From a virus: a DNA stretch of 46,448 bases. This document shows positions 25,187 to 33,094 of this stretch, piece by piece. The notes beneath the pieces were generated by a model. The model was not told the DNA's origin and ran no database searches. It saw nothing but the letters and a program-made list of their open reading frames with translations. The stretch lies in the IMG/VR virus record IMGVR_UViG_3300042923_000668, positions 1 through 46,448 of that record; one strand, written 5' to 3'. The stretch's first letter is position 1. Each line of letters starts with the position of its first letter. The translations under genes and the position numbers were made by a program.

Positions 25187-25423
25187 ATGACAATCAAATT
25201 GAAGGATGCGGCTGCTTTCCGTAAAGAACTTATCATGAGAGGCTACTCCTTCAACGAGTTTGCGAGAGTTGCAGGGATTTCGGGTCCCTATGTAGCGCAA
25301 ATTGCAAATGGTACAAGAAACCCGAGTGCAAAAGTAGCAAAAAAAATATCCAATGCTTTAAATGTAGAGTTTGATGATATTTTTTTTGTGGATGATGCTT
25401 GCAAAAGTTATCAGACGGCATAA
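25187..25423 (+). CDS. Cro-like HTH regulator
   Basis: 78 residues from ATG 25187 with GAAGGTGGTG before it. XRE-type HTH at about 12-60 ([20 protein letters not shown], then [14 protein letters not shown]). First gene of the rightward early operon and divergent from the repressor, the standard place of Cro. It has an internal operator copy near its 3' end. Probably binds the same sites to shut off the repressor. Confidence 0.82.
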   Translation: MTIKLKDAAAFRKELIMRGYSFNEFARVAGISGPYVAQIANGTRNPSAKVAKKISNALNVEFDDIFFVDDACKSYQTA

Positions 25424-25434
25424 AGGAGGCAGAA

Positions 25435-26343
25435 ATGAAACAACTAACGCTATCAAATAATCTATCGGATATAACCGCTGAGATTAATATTTGGAAGCAA
25501 ACAGCAGGACAAGCAGTTTTTGAAATTGGGCGAAGGTTGAAGCATGTAAAAGAAAATAATCTCGCACACGGTCAATGGGAAGAATGGTTGAAAGATCATG
25601 TGCAATTTTCGCAAGAAACAGCAAGAAAAATGATGCGGGCATATGAGCAGTTCGGAAATTCCACGACGTCGTGGAATTTAGAATCGGCTCAAATGTTTGA
25701 AATGCTCTCTTTGCCCGAATCTATTAACCGCGAAGACTTTGTAAAAAAGGAACACACCATTCCATCTACTGGTGAAACCAAAACAGTAGACGAGATGACA
25801 GTCAAACAGTTGCGAGAAGTCACCAAGCAATATAAAGAAGCAGAGCGCCAAGCAAAGGAAGCTGCTGAGCGAGCTGCCAAAGCGGAACAAGACGCCTTGC
25901 ATTGGCAGGGTGTAGCGAAATCGGCGCAGAATAGGCCGCCGAGAATCGAAACGAAAACGGTGGAAGTCATACCGGAACACGTAAAGAAGGACTTGGCTGA
26001 TAAAGAGTTTCAAATTCGGAACTTACGTGTTGGTTATCAGGAAGCAAAAGAAAAGCTCCAATCATACGAACTTCGAAACGTTGACGAATTCGATGAAGAG
26101 GCCGCACGAAAGGAACGTGAAAAGCTTCAACATGCTGCTGAGACGACTACATTACAAGTTCGGATCGCATACAAGTCATTTATCGAAGCAGCAGCGGTTA
26201 CCGGCTACATTCACGGTGCAATTGCTTGTGCTAGTCAATCCGAAAAAGATCGGCTTGCTGAAATGGTCGAATCTGCTCAAAAGATTATCGATCAAACCAA
26301 ACTAGCCCTAAGAGGCAGAAAGCTAGGTGTTGTCAATGAGTAA
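25435..26343 (+). CDS. DUF3102 family protein
   Basis: 302 residues from ATG 25435 with AAAGGAGG. The N-terminal half matches the DUF3102 pattern ([20 protein letters not shown], then [20 protein letters not shown]). The middle is a Lys/Glu/Ala coiled coil, and the last 80 residues are helical ([20 protein letters not shown]). DUF3102 proteins are frequent early phage proteins next to Cro-like genes and have been considered ParB-like or regulatory, with no settled role. It overlaps the next start by 8 bases. Confidence 0.78.
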   Translation: MKQLTLSNNLSDITAEINIWKQTAGQAVFEIGRRLKHVKENNLAHGQWEEWLKDHVQFSQETARKMMRAYEQFGNSTTSWNLESAQMFEMLSLPESINREDFVKKEHTIPSTGETKTVDEMTVKQLREVTKQYKEAERQAKEAAERAAKAEQDALHWQGVAKSAQNRPPRIETKTVEVIPEHVKKDLADKEFQIRNLRVGYQEAKEKLQSYELRNVDEFDEEAARKEREKLQHAAETTTLQVRIAYKSFIEAAAVTGYIHGAIACASQSEKDRLAEMVESAQKIIDQTKLALRGRKLGVVNE

Positions 26344-26794
26344 AGCACTGAAAGTAGTGGAGCAACAGCAAAAAGTATTTTCCATTCTGCAAAACCAAAT
26401 CGATAATCAGCGCCAGCAAGCCGAAACAGCACAATTGATGCTGAATGAAATTAGTATGATCCGCGACGATGTACATTCGGTTAAAAACGAAGTTTCCCAA
26501 AAGTTCGATGAAATGAGCGAAATGGTTCAAGAAGTTCGCGACAGTGTCACGCTCACCAATTCCGAATGCACGCTGATTCATTCCGATGTTGCCACCAAAT
26601 CCTGCTCCTTAGCCAAAGATCGCTACAGCGAAGAGGAAGGCGAGTTCAAAAAGGTTGTCGGATATTACCGCCGTATGATTTGGAAGCAGCTAAAGGAAAA
26701 ATACAACCTTCCGAAATACAACTGCTTACGCCGGATAGATTTTGAAGAAGCTCGAACATTCATCAAGCAATTCAGACCGGAAGATTACCTATAA
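26336..26794 (+). CDS. Coiled-coil protein with ORF6C-like C-terminus
   Basis: 152 residues from ATG 26336. Residues 1-70 form a long coiled coil ([20 protein letters not shown]). The C-terminal 60 residues ([20 protein letters not shown], then [14 protein letters not shown]) look like the ORF6C domain found in phage antirepressors and regulators. The Bro or KilA N-terminal part that such antirepressors often have is absent. A regulatory role is plausible. Confidence 0.6.
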   Translation: MSKALKVVEQQQKVFSILQNQIDNQRQQAETAQLMLNEISMIRDDVHSVKNEVSQKFDEMSEMVQEVRDSVTLTNSECTLIHSDVATKSCSLAKDRYSEEEGEFKKVVGYYRRMIWKQLKEKYNLPKYNCLRRIDFEEARTFIKQFRPEDYL

Positions 26795-26831
26795 CCCATC
26801 CAAGCCTAACCAATGAAAGGAGCGTGAAAAA

Positions 26832-27089
26832 ATGAGTGTCGTCCCACTCCGAAAGCGGCATATAGATCATCGAGGTGATCAAATGCCGAACATTGTCCGA
26901 ACCATGCAGTTAGGCAACACCACCGTACACATCTGTAGCGATTGCTTCCCGAAATCTGAGGAAGAGCGCAAACAGGTTGAACAAAACATCATTGATACGA
27001 TGTGGGCATGGTGGGAAAGCCATACGGTCGAAGAACAGATCGCACTCAATGCATCACTTGAAGAAGATCAAGAGAAAAGCGCCGGGTAG
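26832..27089 (+). CDS. Small acidic protein, unknown
   Basis: 85 residues from ATG 26832 with GAAAGGAGCGTG. The N-terminus is basic (VPLRKRHIDHRGDQ), then ICSDCF and an acidic helical end (TMWAWWESHTVEEQI). One CxxC pair only. I do not recognise it. A DnaA-box and AT-rich region follows. Confidence 0.55.
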   Translation: MSVVPLRKRHIDHRGDQMPNIVRTMQLGNTTVHICSDCFPKSEEERKQVEQNIIDTMWAWWESHTVEEQIALNASLEEDQEKSAG

Positions 27090-27115
27090 TTGGCGCTAAC
27101 TACAATGGACAAGCC

Positions 27116-27171
27116 TTATCCACAATCTATGCACAGTAGGTAATCATACCATAATTTGTATAAATATACAC
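27116..27171. other. DnaA boxes and AT-rich stretch, possible replication origin
   Basis: TTATCCACA (27116-27124) is a perfect DnaA box and CTATGCACA (27127-27135), 11 bases further, is a 7/9 match. A short dyad GGTAATCATACC (27139-27150) and the AT-rich ATAATTTGTATAAATATAC follow. The order box, box, AT-rich is origin-like. TATAAA at 27159 could also be a -10 element. Confidence 0.4.
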
Positions 27172-27232
27172 GGTTCGGCCCCCGCAAGCTGGGTGATTCG
27201 GTCGAATCGAAGCAAATTCAAAATCAAAGGAG
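27172..27232 (+). repeat. Cassette element A (upstream form)
   Basis: Contains CGGCC (27176), core ATTCGGTCG (27196-27204) in a GATTCG/CGAATC hairpin, and the tail CAAATTCAAAATCAAAGGAG that is the ribosome site of the next gene. It lacks the GC hairpin present in C and D, as if deleted. Inverted partner is element E. Confidence 0.75.
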
Positions 27233-27240
27233 AATTCAAA

Positions 27241-27450
27241 ATGATTAGAGTAAGAGGAACGGCAAGGATTCGGGCTGACTTCGAAGTGGAATTAGACATG
27301 ACGGAAGAAGAGTTCGATGCACTACCCAGTCACGAACAAGACGATATTTTGGACAGTGCGATTGATTGGCATAACGTACTTGATAGTTCAGAAACTGACG
27401 ATTTTGAAATCGATGATGTTGAAGAAGTTGAGGACGAACAATCTGCATAA
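27241..27450 (+). CDS. Small acidic protein flanked by inverted elements A and E
   Basis: 69 residues from ATG 27241 after AAAGGAGAATTC. It begins MIRVRGTARIRADFEVELDM and then becomes strongly acidic (DDFEIDDVEEVEDEQ). Similar short proteins with a TEEEFDAL helix are found in other Bacillales phages. It is the only gene between an upstream-type and a downstream-type repeat. Function unknown; the acidity could suggest DNA mimicry, which is speculation. Confidence 0.65.
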   Translation: MIRVRGTARIRADFEVELDMTEEEFDALPSHEQDDILDSAIDWHNVLDSSETDDFEIDDVEEVEDEQSA

Positions 27451-27497
27451 GGCCGAACGGCCAACGTTTCGACCGAATAAGCCCAAGCCGAAGGAGG
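27451..27497 (-). repeat. Cassette element E (downstream form)
   Basis: Begins the base after a stop codon with hairpin GGCCGAACGGCC, core CGACCGAAT (27470-27478, exact reverse complement of the core in A), then AAGCCG and the AAGGAGG ribosome site of the next gene. Confidence 0.75.
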
Positions 27498-27502
27498 CAC
27501 CC

Positions 27503-27706
27503 ATGCAAATACAAGTGGAAAACAACACTGTAAACGACCGTCTGCACGCTTCAAGAAACTATACCCCAGCATTGTATTTTCCGGATCGAGAATGCGAATG
27601 CGGCGACCGCGCAAAGTATCGCATCAACCGCAAATATTACCGCTGCACCAATTGCGCGGATGATGAAAATGTGGACGTTGATGACGAGGGGGTGGAAGTC
27701 CTATGA
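27503..27706 (+). CDS. Small zinc-ribbon protein
   Basis: 67 residues from ATG 27503 (AAGGAGG at 27491-27497); the frame is open upstream through the previous gene, but that part has no site. Cysteine pairs CECGDRAKYR and YRCTNCADDE make one zinc ribbon, followed by an acidic tail. Stop overlaps the next start. One of many such small metal-binding proteins in this operon. Confidence 0.62.
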   Translation: MQIQVENNTVNDRLHASRNYTPALYFPDRECECGDRAKYRINRKYYRCTNCADDENVDVDDEGVEVL

Positions 27707-27897
27707 ATCCTATGAACGTGCCAACAAAAGAGGAAATGGCTGCACTGGAACGGGCATTGAGCAAGATGCAAGCGTATGTGGAGGCACAAGAACGAGTGGT
27801 TGAATGCCAACACAAGGCCCTCGCTGCTATGAAGAATTTAACTCGATTTTACGAGGAAGTGCTGTGTCCAGTAGAAAGTGAGGTGAAAACAGCCTAA
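27703..27897 (+). CDS. Small helical protein, unknown
   Basis: 64 residues, start overlapping the previous stop (ATGA). Mostly one or two amphipathic helices (MAALERALSKMQAYVEAQER). Stop overlaps the next start as TAATG. Not recognised. Confidence 0.55.
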   Translation: MNPMNVPTKEEMAALERALSKMQAYVEAQERVVECQHKALAAMKNLTRFYEEVLCPVESEVKTA

Positions 27898-28058
27898 TGG
27901 ACATCGACTCGCTCTATCTCAAACTGCGGTTTTCTCAACGACAGATGATTCGATCAGCCGGGACCGCGGCGCACAGCACGTGGAAGATGATCGTGCGTGA
28001 ATTGGACGCAAAAATAAGAGCGCTCACCGTGTGCGAAACGGTAAGCGCCAGTGCTTAA
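27897..28058 (+). CDS. Short basic helical protein
   Basis: 53 residues from an ATG overlapping the previous stop. The sequence SLYLKLRFSQRQMIRSAGTA suggests a small DNA-binding-like helix pair. GAGGTG lies 11 bases upstream. Its 3' end includes an 11-pair hairpin (GCGCTCACCGT with ACGGTAAGCGC, 28020-28048) with no T-run. Could be a small regulator; low certainty. Confidence 0.45.
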   Translation: MDIDSLYLKLRFSQRQMIRSAGTAAHSTWKMIVRELDAKIRALTVCETVSASA

Positions 28059-28114
28059 AGCCCTGTCCAAAGGTCTTACCTGTCATTATACCAGATTATA
28101 CGGAGGTTTAATAT

Positions 28115-28597
28115 ATGCGGTTATTCGATATCGCTGATCAATATAACGGGCTGTTTGAAATGCTCGAGCAAGACGCAAGCAACGAGGAATTGCAACAAAT
28201 GCTGGCAGGGATGCAAGGCAAACTCGAAGACAAGATCGACGCTGTTTTGAGTATCAGAGCTGGCAAAGTGGCCGAAGCGAAGGCACTTGTTGAGGAGTCT
28301 AAACGGCTTTCGGCGCGTGCAGCGCAATACACCAATGAAGCAGAACGCCTTGATCAACTCGTTGAACACGCACTGAGCGTGACCGGCTTGGAGAAGGTAA
28401 AAACGCTCAAGTTTACAGCATGGATGCAGATGTCGAACCCGAGTGTAATCGTACTTGATGAATCGGCGATCCCAAAGGAATTTTACGTTTCGAAGGAACC
28501 GGAGATTCGCAAGAGCATGATATTGGAGTCTTGGAAGAATGGACAAGTCGTCCCGGGCGTGGAGATACGGCAATCGAAATCGTTGAGGGTGAGGTGA
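28115..28597 (+). CDS. Gp157-family protein
   Basis: 160 residues with CGGAGG before ATG 28115. It matches the siphovirus Gp157 pattern: acidic N-terminal helix (LFEMLEQDASNEELQQML), a coiled coil around residues 40-90, and the beta strand region ending SNPSVIVLDESAIPKEFYV. These proteins lie next to single-strand annealing recombinases. Their role in phage recombination or host range is not established. Overlaps nothing but is coupled to the ERF gene. Confidence 0.82.
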   Translation: MRLFDIADQYNGLFEMLEQDASNEELQQMLAGMQGKLEDKIDAVLSIRAGKVAEAKALVEESKRLSARAAQYTNEAERLDQLVEHALSVTGLEKVKTLKFTAWMQMSNPSVIVLDESAIPKEFYVSKEPEIRKSMILESWKNGQVVPGVEIRQSKSLRVR

Positions 28598-28602
28598 TCG
28601 AA

Positions 28603-29295
28603 ATGTGCAACAAAAGCGAGTCCATCCAAAAGCTGGCCGTTGCGCTCGTGAAGTTCAACAGCGAAGTGAAGATCATCGAAAAGGACGCTTCGAATCCTCA
28701 CTTCAAGAACCGGTATGCTTCCTTGGATACGATCATTGACGAGGTGCGGCCCCTGTTGGCGAAGCACGGTTTGTCTGTCCTGCAATTCCCGGGTGGTGAC
28801 GGTGAAAAATTCACCTTGCGGTCTATGCTGGTTCATGAATCTGGTGAGTGGATCGAGTCCGAACCACTAACAATGCGACCTGTAAAGAACGATCCGCAGG
28901 GAATCGGGAGCTGCAACACATACGCACGTCGGTATAGTCTATCGTCGTTGCTTTCGCTCAATACGGGTGAGGATGACGATGGAAACGATGCTACCCACGG
29001 TAACGTTCAACAACCGTCTTCAAACGCTCATACAGGGCAGCAGACGCAACGGAATACCGAAACAAGGACAAGCCAACCGGCAGCTTCTAGCGGTCAATCT
29101 GGAGGTACTGTACACGCTTCTAGTAGAGTGTTTGCGATATCGAAAGAACTTGGTTGGAAGTCGAATGACTTGAACGCATTTGCAACAGATGTGTTGGGTC
29201 GCGAAGTCAAATACCCTATGAAAGATTACGTCAAGACAACGGAAGATTGGGAGAAGATCGAACAAGCATTGATTGTCACCAAGGCGGCATCATGA
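28603..29295 (+). CDS. erf: ERF-family single-strand annealing recombinase
   Basis: 230 residues from ATG 28603 with GAGGTG six bases before; upstream open frame lies within the Gp157 gene. The ERF core is clear: FKNRYASLDTIIDEVRPLLA near 27-46, GLSVLQFPGGD, and GIGSCNTYARRYSLSSLLSL near 100-120. The C-terminus after about residue 135 is a Ser/Thr/Gln-rich linker and a small helical domain. It anneals complementary single strands in phage recombination and genome circularisation. Next to Gp157 and HNH genes. Confidence 0.9.
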   Translation: MCNKSESIQKLAVALVKFNSEVKIIEKDASNPHFKNRYASLDTIIDEVRPLLAKHGLSVLQFPGGDGEKFTLRSMLVHESGEWIESEPLTMRPVKNDPQGIGSCNTYARRYSLSSLLSLNTGEDDDGNDATHGNVQQPSSNAHTGQQTQRNTETRTSQPAASSGQSGGTVHASSRVFAISKELGWKSNDLNAFATDVLGREVKYPMKDYVKTTEDWEKIEQALIVTKAAS

Positions 29296-29627
29296 ACAAC
29301 TTAGCCAATCAACCAGTACGGAGGTATAGCAAGGACGATCAATGTAAAAGTAACCGTGTAAAGCTCACAAACAGCCAGAAAACGGAGTTATCGGCTAAAG
29401 AGGTAAAGAGACTAAGGGAGCGATCGAACGGCGTATGCGAGCGCTGCGACCGTCAGAGAGCCGCAGAAAAAGCTCATGTGGAACGAAGATGGCACAGTGT
29501 TAAGCGTCCGACAGCCGAAGACTTCGTTCACCTCTGTATTACTTGTCATCGCTGGTGTGATGGATCAAAGGTAGGCCGTGATTGGCTTATAGCATTTCAA
29601 GATAAGTTGTTGGGTATAACCCATTAA
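29292..29627 (+). CDS. HNH-like zinc protein, probable nuclease
   Basis: 111 residues from ATG 29292 overlapping the ERF stop. Motifs: CERCDRQRAAEKAHVERRWH near residues 53-72 and HLCITCHRWCDG near 84-96, an arrangement of CxxC, AHxxxR and CxxCHxxxH-like HNH proteins. Probably a metal-dependent DNA-cutting or structural enzyme. The final H of a canonical HNH is replaced by a Cys/Asp pair, so activity is uncertain. Confidence 0.68.
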   Translation: MNNLANQPVRRYSKDDQCKSNRVKLTNSQKTELSAKEVKRLRERSNGVCERCDRQRAAEKAHVERRWHSVKRPTAEDFVHLCITCHRWCDGSKVGRDWLIAFQDKLLGITH

Positions 29628-29633
29628 TACAAA

Positions 29634-29716
29634 GAGGCCGGTATACGGCTACCGGCTTCGCCTAAGCGGATTCGGTCGGAACGATGGCGCTACGCGCAAA
29701 ATCAAATTCAAAGGAG
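29634..29716 (+). repeat. Cassette element B (upstream form)
   Basis: GAGGCCGG at 29634, CCTAAGCG, core ATTCGGTCG (29670-29678), hairpin GCGC-TAC-GCGC (29687-29697) and tail CAAAATCAAATTCAAAGGAG ending in the ribosome site of the 29727 gene. Hairpin bases differ from C and D but pairing is kept. Inverted partner F. Confidence 0.72.
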
Positions 29717-29726
29717 AAAACCATAA

Positions 29727-30383
29727 ATGTACCATGACGACGAATTTTTCTATGAACCATCTGAATTTGACCAACAGGTTAATGAATTTAAGTTGGCACT
29801 TATGAATTCCGTGAAAGACGAGTTCAAGACGGAAATGGAACGGCTGCGAAATGAAAATGAGGAACTTCAACGGGTTAAACGGGATTGGGAAAGCATTCAA
29901 AAGGAATATGCCAATAAACATCGGCAATTGGAATACGATAAAAGCCAATTGGAACGAACTGTGCGGTGGGCAAAGTTAGGCGAGTTGATGAAAGAACTTA
30001 ACGTCACATTGTACAAAGCTGTTGTTTCTTATACCGAAAAACCGAAATGCAGCAAGTGTAATGAAAAGAGACAGATTGAGTTTACAAGCCCTTCCGGAAA
30101 GTTGATGGGTGAAAATTGTGAATGCGCTACAAAAAATAAAAATTATGTGCCAGAAGGAAACATCATGTCTGAAATGAGGAGTCGAGATGGCAAAATAACC
30201 GCTTGGTATAAAAATTATAGAGACAGCGATGAAGGACTGACACTCAGTACGAGTACAGTTGTGAGTAAAATCTATGATCAAGGAATGCCATTTGAAAGCA
30301 TCGAGAGATACGGCATGTTTTTCCGAGATAAAGAGGATTGTCAAAAATACTGTGATTGGTTGAACGAGAACAACCCTGCGTAA
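29727..30383 (+). CDS. Coiled-coil zinc protein flanked by elements B and F
   Basis: 218 residues with AAAGGAG in element B. Residues about 10-85 form a long coiled coil (EMERLRNENEELQRVKRDWE). Cysteines at about 109-135 (PKCSKCNEKRQ and GENCECATK) make a zinc site, followed by a mixed region ending FRDKEDCQKYCDWLNENNPA. I do not recognise a family. Only gene in the cassette. Confidence 0.65.
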   Translation: MYHDDEFFYEPSEFDQQVNEFKLALMNSVKDEFKTEMERLRNENEELQRVKRDWESIQKEYANKHRQLEYDKSQLERTVRWAKLGELMKELNVTLYKAVVSYTEKPKCSKCNEKRQIEFTSPSGKLMGENCECATKNKNYVPEGNIMSEMRSRDGKITAWYKNYRDSDEGLTLSTSTVVSKIYDQGMPFESIERYGMFFRDKEDCQKYCDWLNENNPA

Positions 30384-30389
30384 ATCATT

Positions 30390-30440
30390 GGCCGAATGGC
30401 CTTCGCTTCGCTGGGTATTGCTGTCGAGCGAAGGCCGATC
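30390..30440 (-). repeat. Cassette element F (downstream form, divergent core)
   Basis: Six bases after the stop: GGCCGAATGGCC, then a perfect 10-pair stem GGCCTTCGCT (30398-30407) with AGCGAAGGCC (30427-30436), then GATCC. The CGACCGAAT core is not preserved, but the hairpin and the GGCC brackets are. Confidence 0.6.
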
Positions 30441-30470
30441 CAATCCCTTAAATCAATAATATACAGCTTA

Positions 30471-30514
30471 CCGCTATCGCTAAGTATTTCGGTAGATGGC
30501 GGCTAATGCAAGGA
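30471..30514 (+). repeat. Cassette element G (upstream form, divergent)
   Basis: CCGCTATC (30471-30478) pairs with GATGGCGG with one wobble, enclosing GCTAAGTATTTCGGTA, whose ATTTCGGTA is a degenerate core. It ends in the ribosome site AAGGAGTG of the 30525 gene. It shares CTAAGTATTTC with the reverse complement of element K. Confidence 0.58.
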
Positions 30515-30524
30515 GTGAAAGAAT

Positions 30525-30881
30525 ATGAGTAAACCGGTGGTTAAGAAACTTTACCGAATCATAACCCAAACAGAGGGAATGACCATAACGGCAGAAACTT
30601 CTCACGACATGACGGAAAGTGAGGCTAGAAATGCGGCAGAAAAAGATGTGCTTTCCCCAAATGGCAAGTACAAACCCTATGTTCTTGTGCCGATATGCAC
30701 AGAGTTTCAATGGAAATATGGTCAAATCAACTTCTGCCCTCGTTGCGGTCATAACATTTCGGAGTATGTTGGCGGCGATAACCTTGAAGGCGTGACAGAG
30801 AGCCTTGAATTTGAATGCCCTCAATGTGAGGCGGAAGTATATGTGAATATTTCTAATACGCCTGAGCAATTTGAAGAATGA
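30525..30881 (+). CDS. Zinc-ribbon protein flanked by elements G and H
   Basis: 118 residues, AAGGAGTG before ATG 30525. N-terminal beta region (KLYRIITQTEGMTITAETS), then CPRCGHNISEYV near residue 71 and ECPQCEAEVYVN near 97, one treble of two CxxC pairs. Single gene between inverted elements. Not recognised. Confidence 0.62.
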   Translation: MSKPVVKKLYRIITQTEGMTITAETSHDMTESEARNAAEKDVLSPNGKYKPYVLVPICTEFQWKYGQINFCPRCGHNISEYVGGDNLEGVTESLEFECPQCEAEVYVNISNTPEQFEE

Positions 30882-30889
30882 AGCTCATT

Positions 30890-30945
30890 GGCCGAACGGC
30901 CTCCAATCCGACTGAATCGCTTAGGGCGATAGCCCGGAGGCCGTC
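30890..30945 (-). repeat. Cassette element H (downstream form)
   Basis: Eight bases after the stop: GGCCGAACGGCC, GGCCTCC (30898-30904) pairing with GGAGGCC (30936-30942), inner hairpin GGGC-GATA-GCCC, and core CGACTGAAT (30909-30917, one change from consensus). Confidence 0.7.
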
Positions 30946-30977
30946 AAAGCAAGTTAAAAGAAAGGAAGTAATCCAAT

Positions 30978-31355
30978 ATGAGAAACATAAGAGCATGGGA
31001 CGATATAGCCAAGAAAATGAGTTACGGAAAGATCGAGCAATTTGACGATATGCTCGGATACCGGTTTGACCATTTCGAGACGGAAAAGCCGGTGTACATG
31101 TGGAGCATTGGAATAAAGGATATGAACGGTAAGGATATATTCATAGACGATATTTTCCCTTCTACGCCTAGGACAAGGGACGAGGTAACAATCATATGCT
31201 ACGACTCTCGTCAGGGGCGGTACAAGGCTGTTCCACTCGGACTGTATAAACGTAATGCGGGTAATGGCGGATGGACTGGATACGATGTAAACCCATATAG
31301 CGAAGTGATCGGGAATGTTCATGAACATCCTCATCTACTGGAGGAATCAAAATGA
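30978..31355 (+). CDS. YopX-family protein 1
   Basis: 125 residues with AAAGGAAGTAATC before ATG 30978. It follows the YopX plan: IRAWDDIAKKMSYGKI at the start, IGIKDMNGKDIFIDDIF near residues 43-59 and VIGNVHEHPHLL at the end. YopX is a common small phage protein of unknown biochemical role. Overlaps the next YopX gene by ATGA. Confidence 0.78.
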   Translation: MRNIRAWDDIAKKMSYGKIEQFDDMLGYRFDHFETEKPVYMWSIGIKDMNGKDIFIDDIFPSTPRTRDEVTIICYDSRQGRYKAVPLGLYKRNAGNGGWTGYDVNPYSEVIGNVHEHPHLLEESK

Positions 31356-31774
31356 GTCGTGAGATTAAATACCGAGCATGGTTAATAGCTGAAAGTCGAA
31401 TGATTGACCCAGTAGCAGCAATTGACTTATTACACCCACATCCCTCAATCAGCTGGTACGAAGATGTGCACGACGCCATAAGTGGCGTTACGACCGATGC
31501 TCCTCTTGATCGCGTAGTGCTTATACCCTACATCGGGTTAAACGACGAAAACGGCAACGAAGTTTATGCCGGAACGATACTCGGACGCGAATCTCCTCTT
31601 ACCGGAGTAACCTACTATTACAAAGTGGTATGGGACGACGAGAACGCGCGGTATATGTCTGAATCAATCACCGGCACGTTACGCGAATTGGTTAGCGCGA
31701 GCATCGAACGATGCTGCACGGTGTACGGGAATGTATGGCAGCATCCTCATCTATTAGGAGGGAACCAAGAGTGA
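31352..31774 (+). CDS. YopX-family protein 2
   Basis: 140 residues, start overlapping the previous stop. Same plan: IKYRAWLIAESRMIDP, LIPYIGLNDENGNEVYAGTI and VYGNVWQHPHLL. It is clearly divergent from YopX 1, so this is an old tandem pair rather than a recent copy. Role unknown. Confidence 0.78.
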   Translation: MSREIKYRAWLIAESRMIDPVAAIDLLHPHPSISWYEDVHDAISGVTTDAPLDRVVLIPYIGLNDENGNEVYAGTILGRESPLTGVTYYYKVVWDDENARYMSESITGTLRELVSASIERCCTVYGNVWQHPHLLGGNQE

Positions 31775-32214
31775 GCGATGATCCTAAAGTAATGGTCGAG
31801 TATTATAAGCAGAAAAAGCTAGATGAACTAATGTCGATGCAGCCGGGACTAGAACTGGATGACTTGGCCGAGGAAATCATTTTCGGGCGAACTATTAAAG
31901 AATTTGACAGCATCTACACGAATCGGTGGCGATTTAAACGCCGCGATGACGAGAAGTTTGCGAATCACTGGCATCCTTCACAACCATACTCCACAGCGCG
32001 GGAATGCGTATGGCTTGTAATCGATGAAATGCAACGACGGGGATGGGATTACCGAATCGAAACGGTCGGCAGCGTTAAGGAAGTAGCCTTTTTCAAACGT
32101 ATCGCCGGTTGGTACGAGGAAATGCAGGGCGAAGATTTATGCCTAATCTGCACTTTGGCAGCTATTAAGGCTCTACAAGGGAGTGAAACCACGAATGAAT
32201 CCAATCATCGTTAA
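31771..32214 (+). CDS. Phage ABA-sandwich-like protein
   Basis: 147 residues from GTG 31771, set by GGAGGG eight bases upstream. Pattern: LDDLAEEIIFG near the N-terminus, QPYSTARECVWLVIDEMQRR near 75, and ICTLAAIKALQG at the end, as in the small phage ABA sandwich family. Function of the family unknown. It overlaps both neighbours, so translation is coupled. Confidence 0.68.
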   Translation: MSDDPKVMVEYYKQKKLDELMSMQPGLELDDLAEEIIFGRTIKEFDSIYTNRWRFKRRDDEKFANHWHPSQPYSTARECVWLVIDEMQRRGWDYRIETVGSVKEVAFFKRIAGWYEEMQGEDLCLICTLAAIKALQGSETTNESNHR

Positions 32215-32383
32215 TAAAAATGCTGCAATATTTGACGGAATGTTAGTCGGTGTGATTGGTAGGGTAGTCGGAGCAGATTCGGAACTGAAAGAAGTAACAC
32301 TGGAGATCGAGAAAGGAACCTACGTTACGGTGTCCAGAGATCGGGTGTATCAAGGGGAGGATACCCATGGAACCAGTAAATAG
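32195..32383 (+). CDS. Small beta-rich protein, unknown
   Basis: 62 residues from ATG 32195 after AAGGGAGTG, overlapping the end of the previous gene by 20 bases. Mostly beta strands (FDGMLVGVIGRVVGADS, VTLEIEKGTYVTVSRDRV), like a small SH3 or Sm-like barrel. Not recognised. Confidence 0.52.
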   Translation: MNPIIVNKNAAIFDGMLVGVIGRVVGADSELKEVTLEIEKGTYVTVSRDRVYQGEDTHGTSK

Positions 32384-32714
32384 CCGGAAGCTTTATACCC
32401 TCGTTTCAGAAGATGACGTTTACCGTAAACTTGTTCACTTGAAACTAAGTTTATATCAGATGGTTGGCGGTGCTATCAATATCAAGAATCTTGCGTATCT
32501 GCTCCATACTAGTGAATATCAGGTGCGGAAGCACATGCGGAGTCTACGCGACAAGGGCATAGTCGAACTGAAATGCTTCAATATTCCTGATGATGAAGAA
32601 ATTTACCCTCCGTATTGGGGATACGTGCTGACGGAAAAAGGGTGCACAACGGAATATTACCTGAAAGCTGACGAAGAACATAACCGGATAATCGTTGAAT
32701 GCTTTGGAACCTAA
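32367..32714 (+). CDS. Winged-helix-like DNA-binding protein
   Basis: 115 residues, GGGGAGGATACCC before ATG 32367. A recognisable winged helix at about 30-85: INIKNLAYLLHTSEYQVRKH followed by MRSLRDKGIVELK and a C-terminal beta wing. It may be a regulator within the early operon or an autoregulator. The partner site is not visible. Confidence 0.62.
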   Translation: MEPVNSRKLYTLVSEDDVYRKLVHLKLSLYQMVGGAINIKNLAYLLHTSEYQVRKHMRSLRDKGIVELKCFNIPDDEEIYPPYWGYVLTEKGCTTEYYLKADEEHNRIIVECFGT

Positions 32715-32731
32715 ATGGGAAGGTGAAATAG

Positions 32732-33094
32732 ATGGAACCAGTAAATGAACCATTCGGAAATACCGAAAAGTTGGAACCAGTAAGTAATGCTGATCTTGTA
32801 TTGATGCAAGCAATAATAGCTAATCAAAAGACCACTATCCGTGAACAATCAGATAGAAATCGGAGACTGAGAGAAGAACTAATTTACGAAAAGTCACGAA
32901 ACGAGACGTACTCCAACGGCGTGAAATTACTCGAACATCAACTCCAATCCATACAGCAGGAAAGGGATAAGCTTGTTAAAGGGCTGCAAGTCATGGCTAA
33001 TTCCGATGACAAGTGGTATGTAGTGATAACTCCAATGCAAGAGTATGCGGCTCGGCTGCTTGAGGATATCGGAGTAGGGGAGGAAAGGACATGA
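32732..33094 (+). CDS. Coiled-coil protein, unknown
   Basis: 120 residues after AAGGTGAAATAG. It starts with the same four residues MEPV as the gene before, then has a long coiled coil (IREQSDRNRRLREELIYEKS through residue 85). Overlaps the next start by ATGA. Function unknown. Confidence 0.6.
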   Translation: MEPVNEPFGNTEKLEPVSNADLVLMQAIIANQKTTIREQSDRNRRLREELIYEKSRNETYSNGVKLLEHQLQSIQQERDKLVKGLQVMANSDDKWYVVITPMQEYAARLLEDIGVGEERT

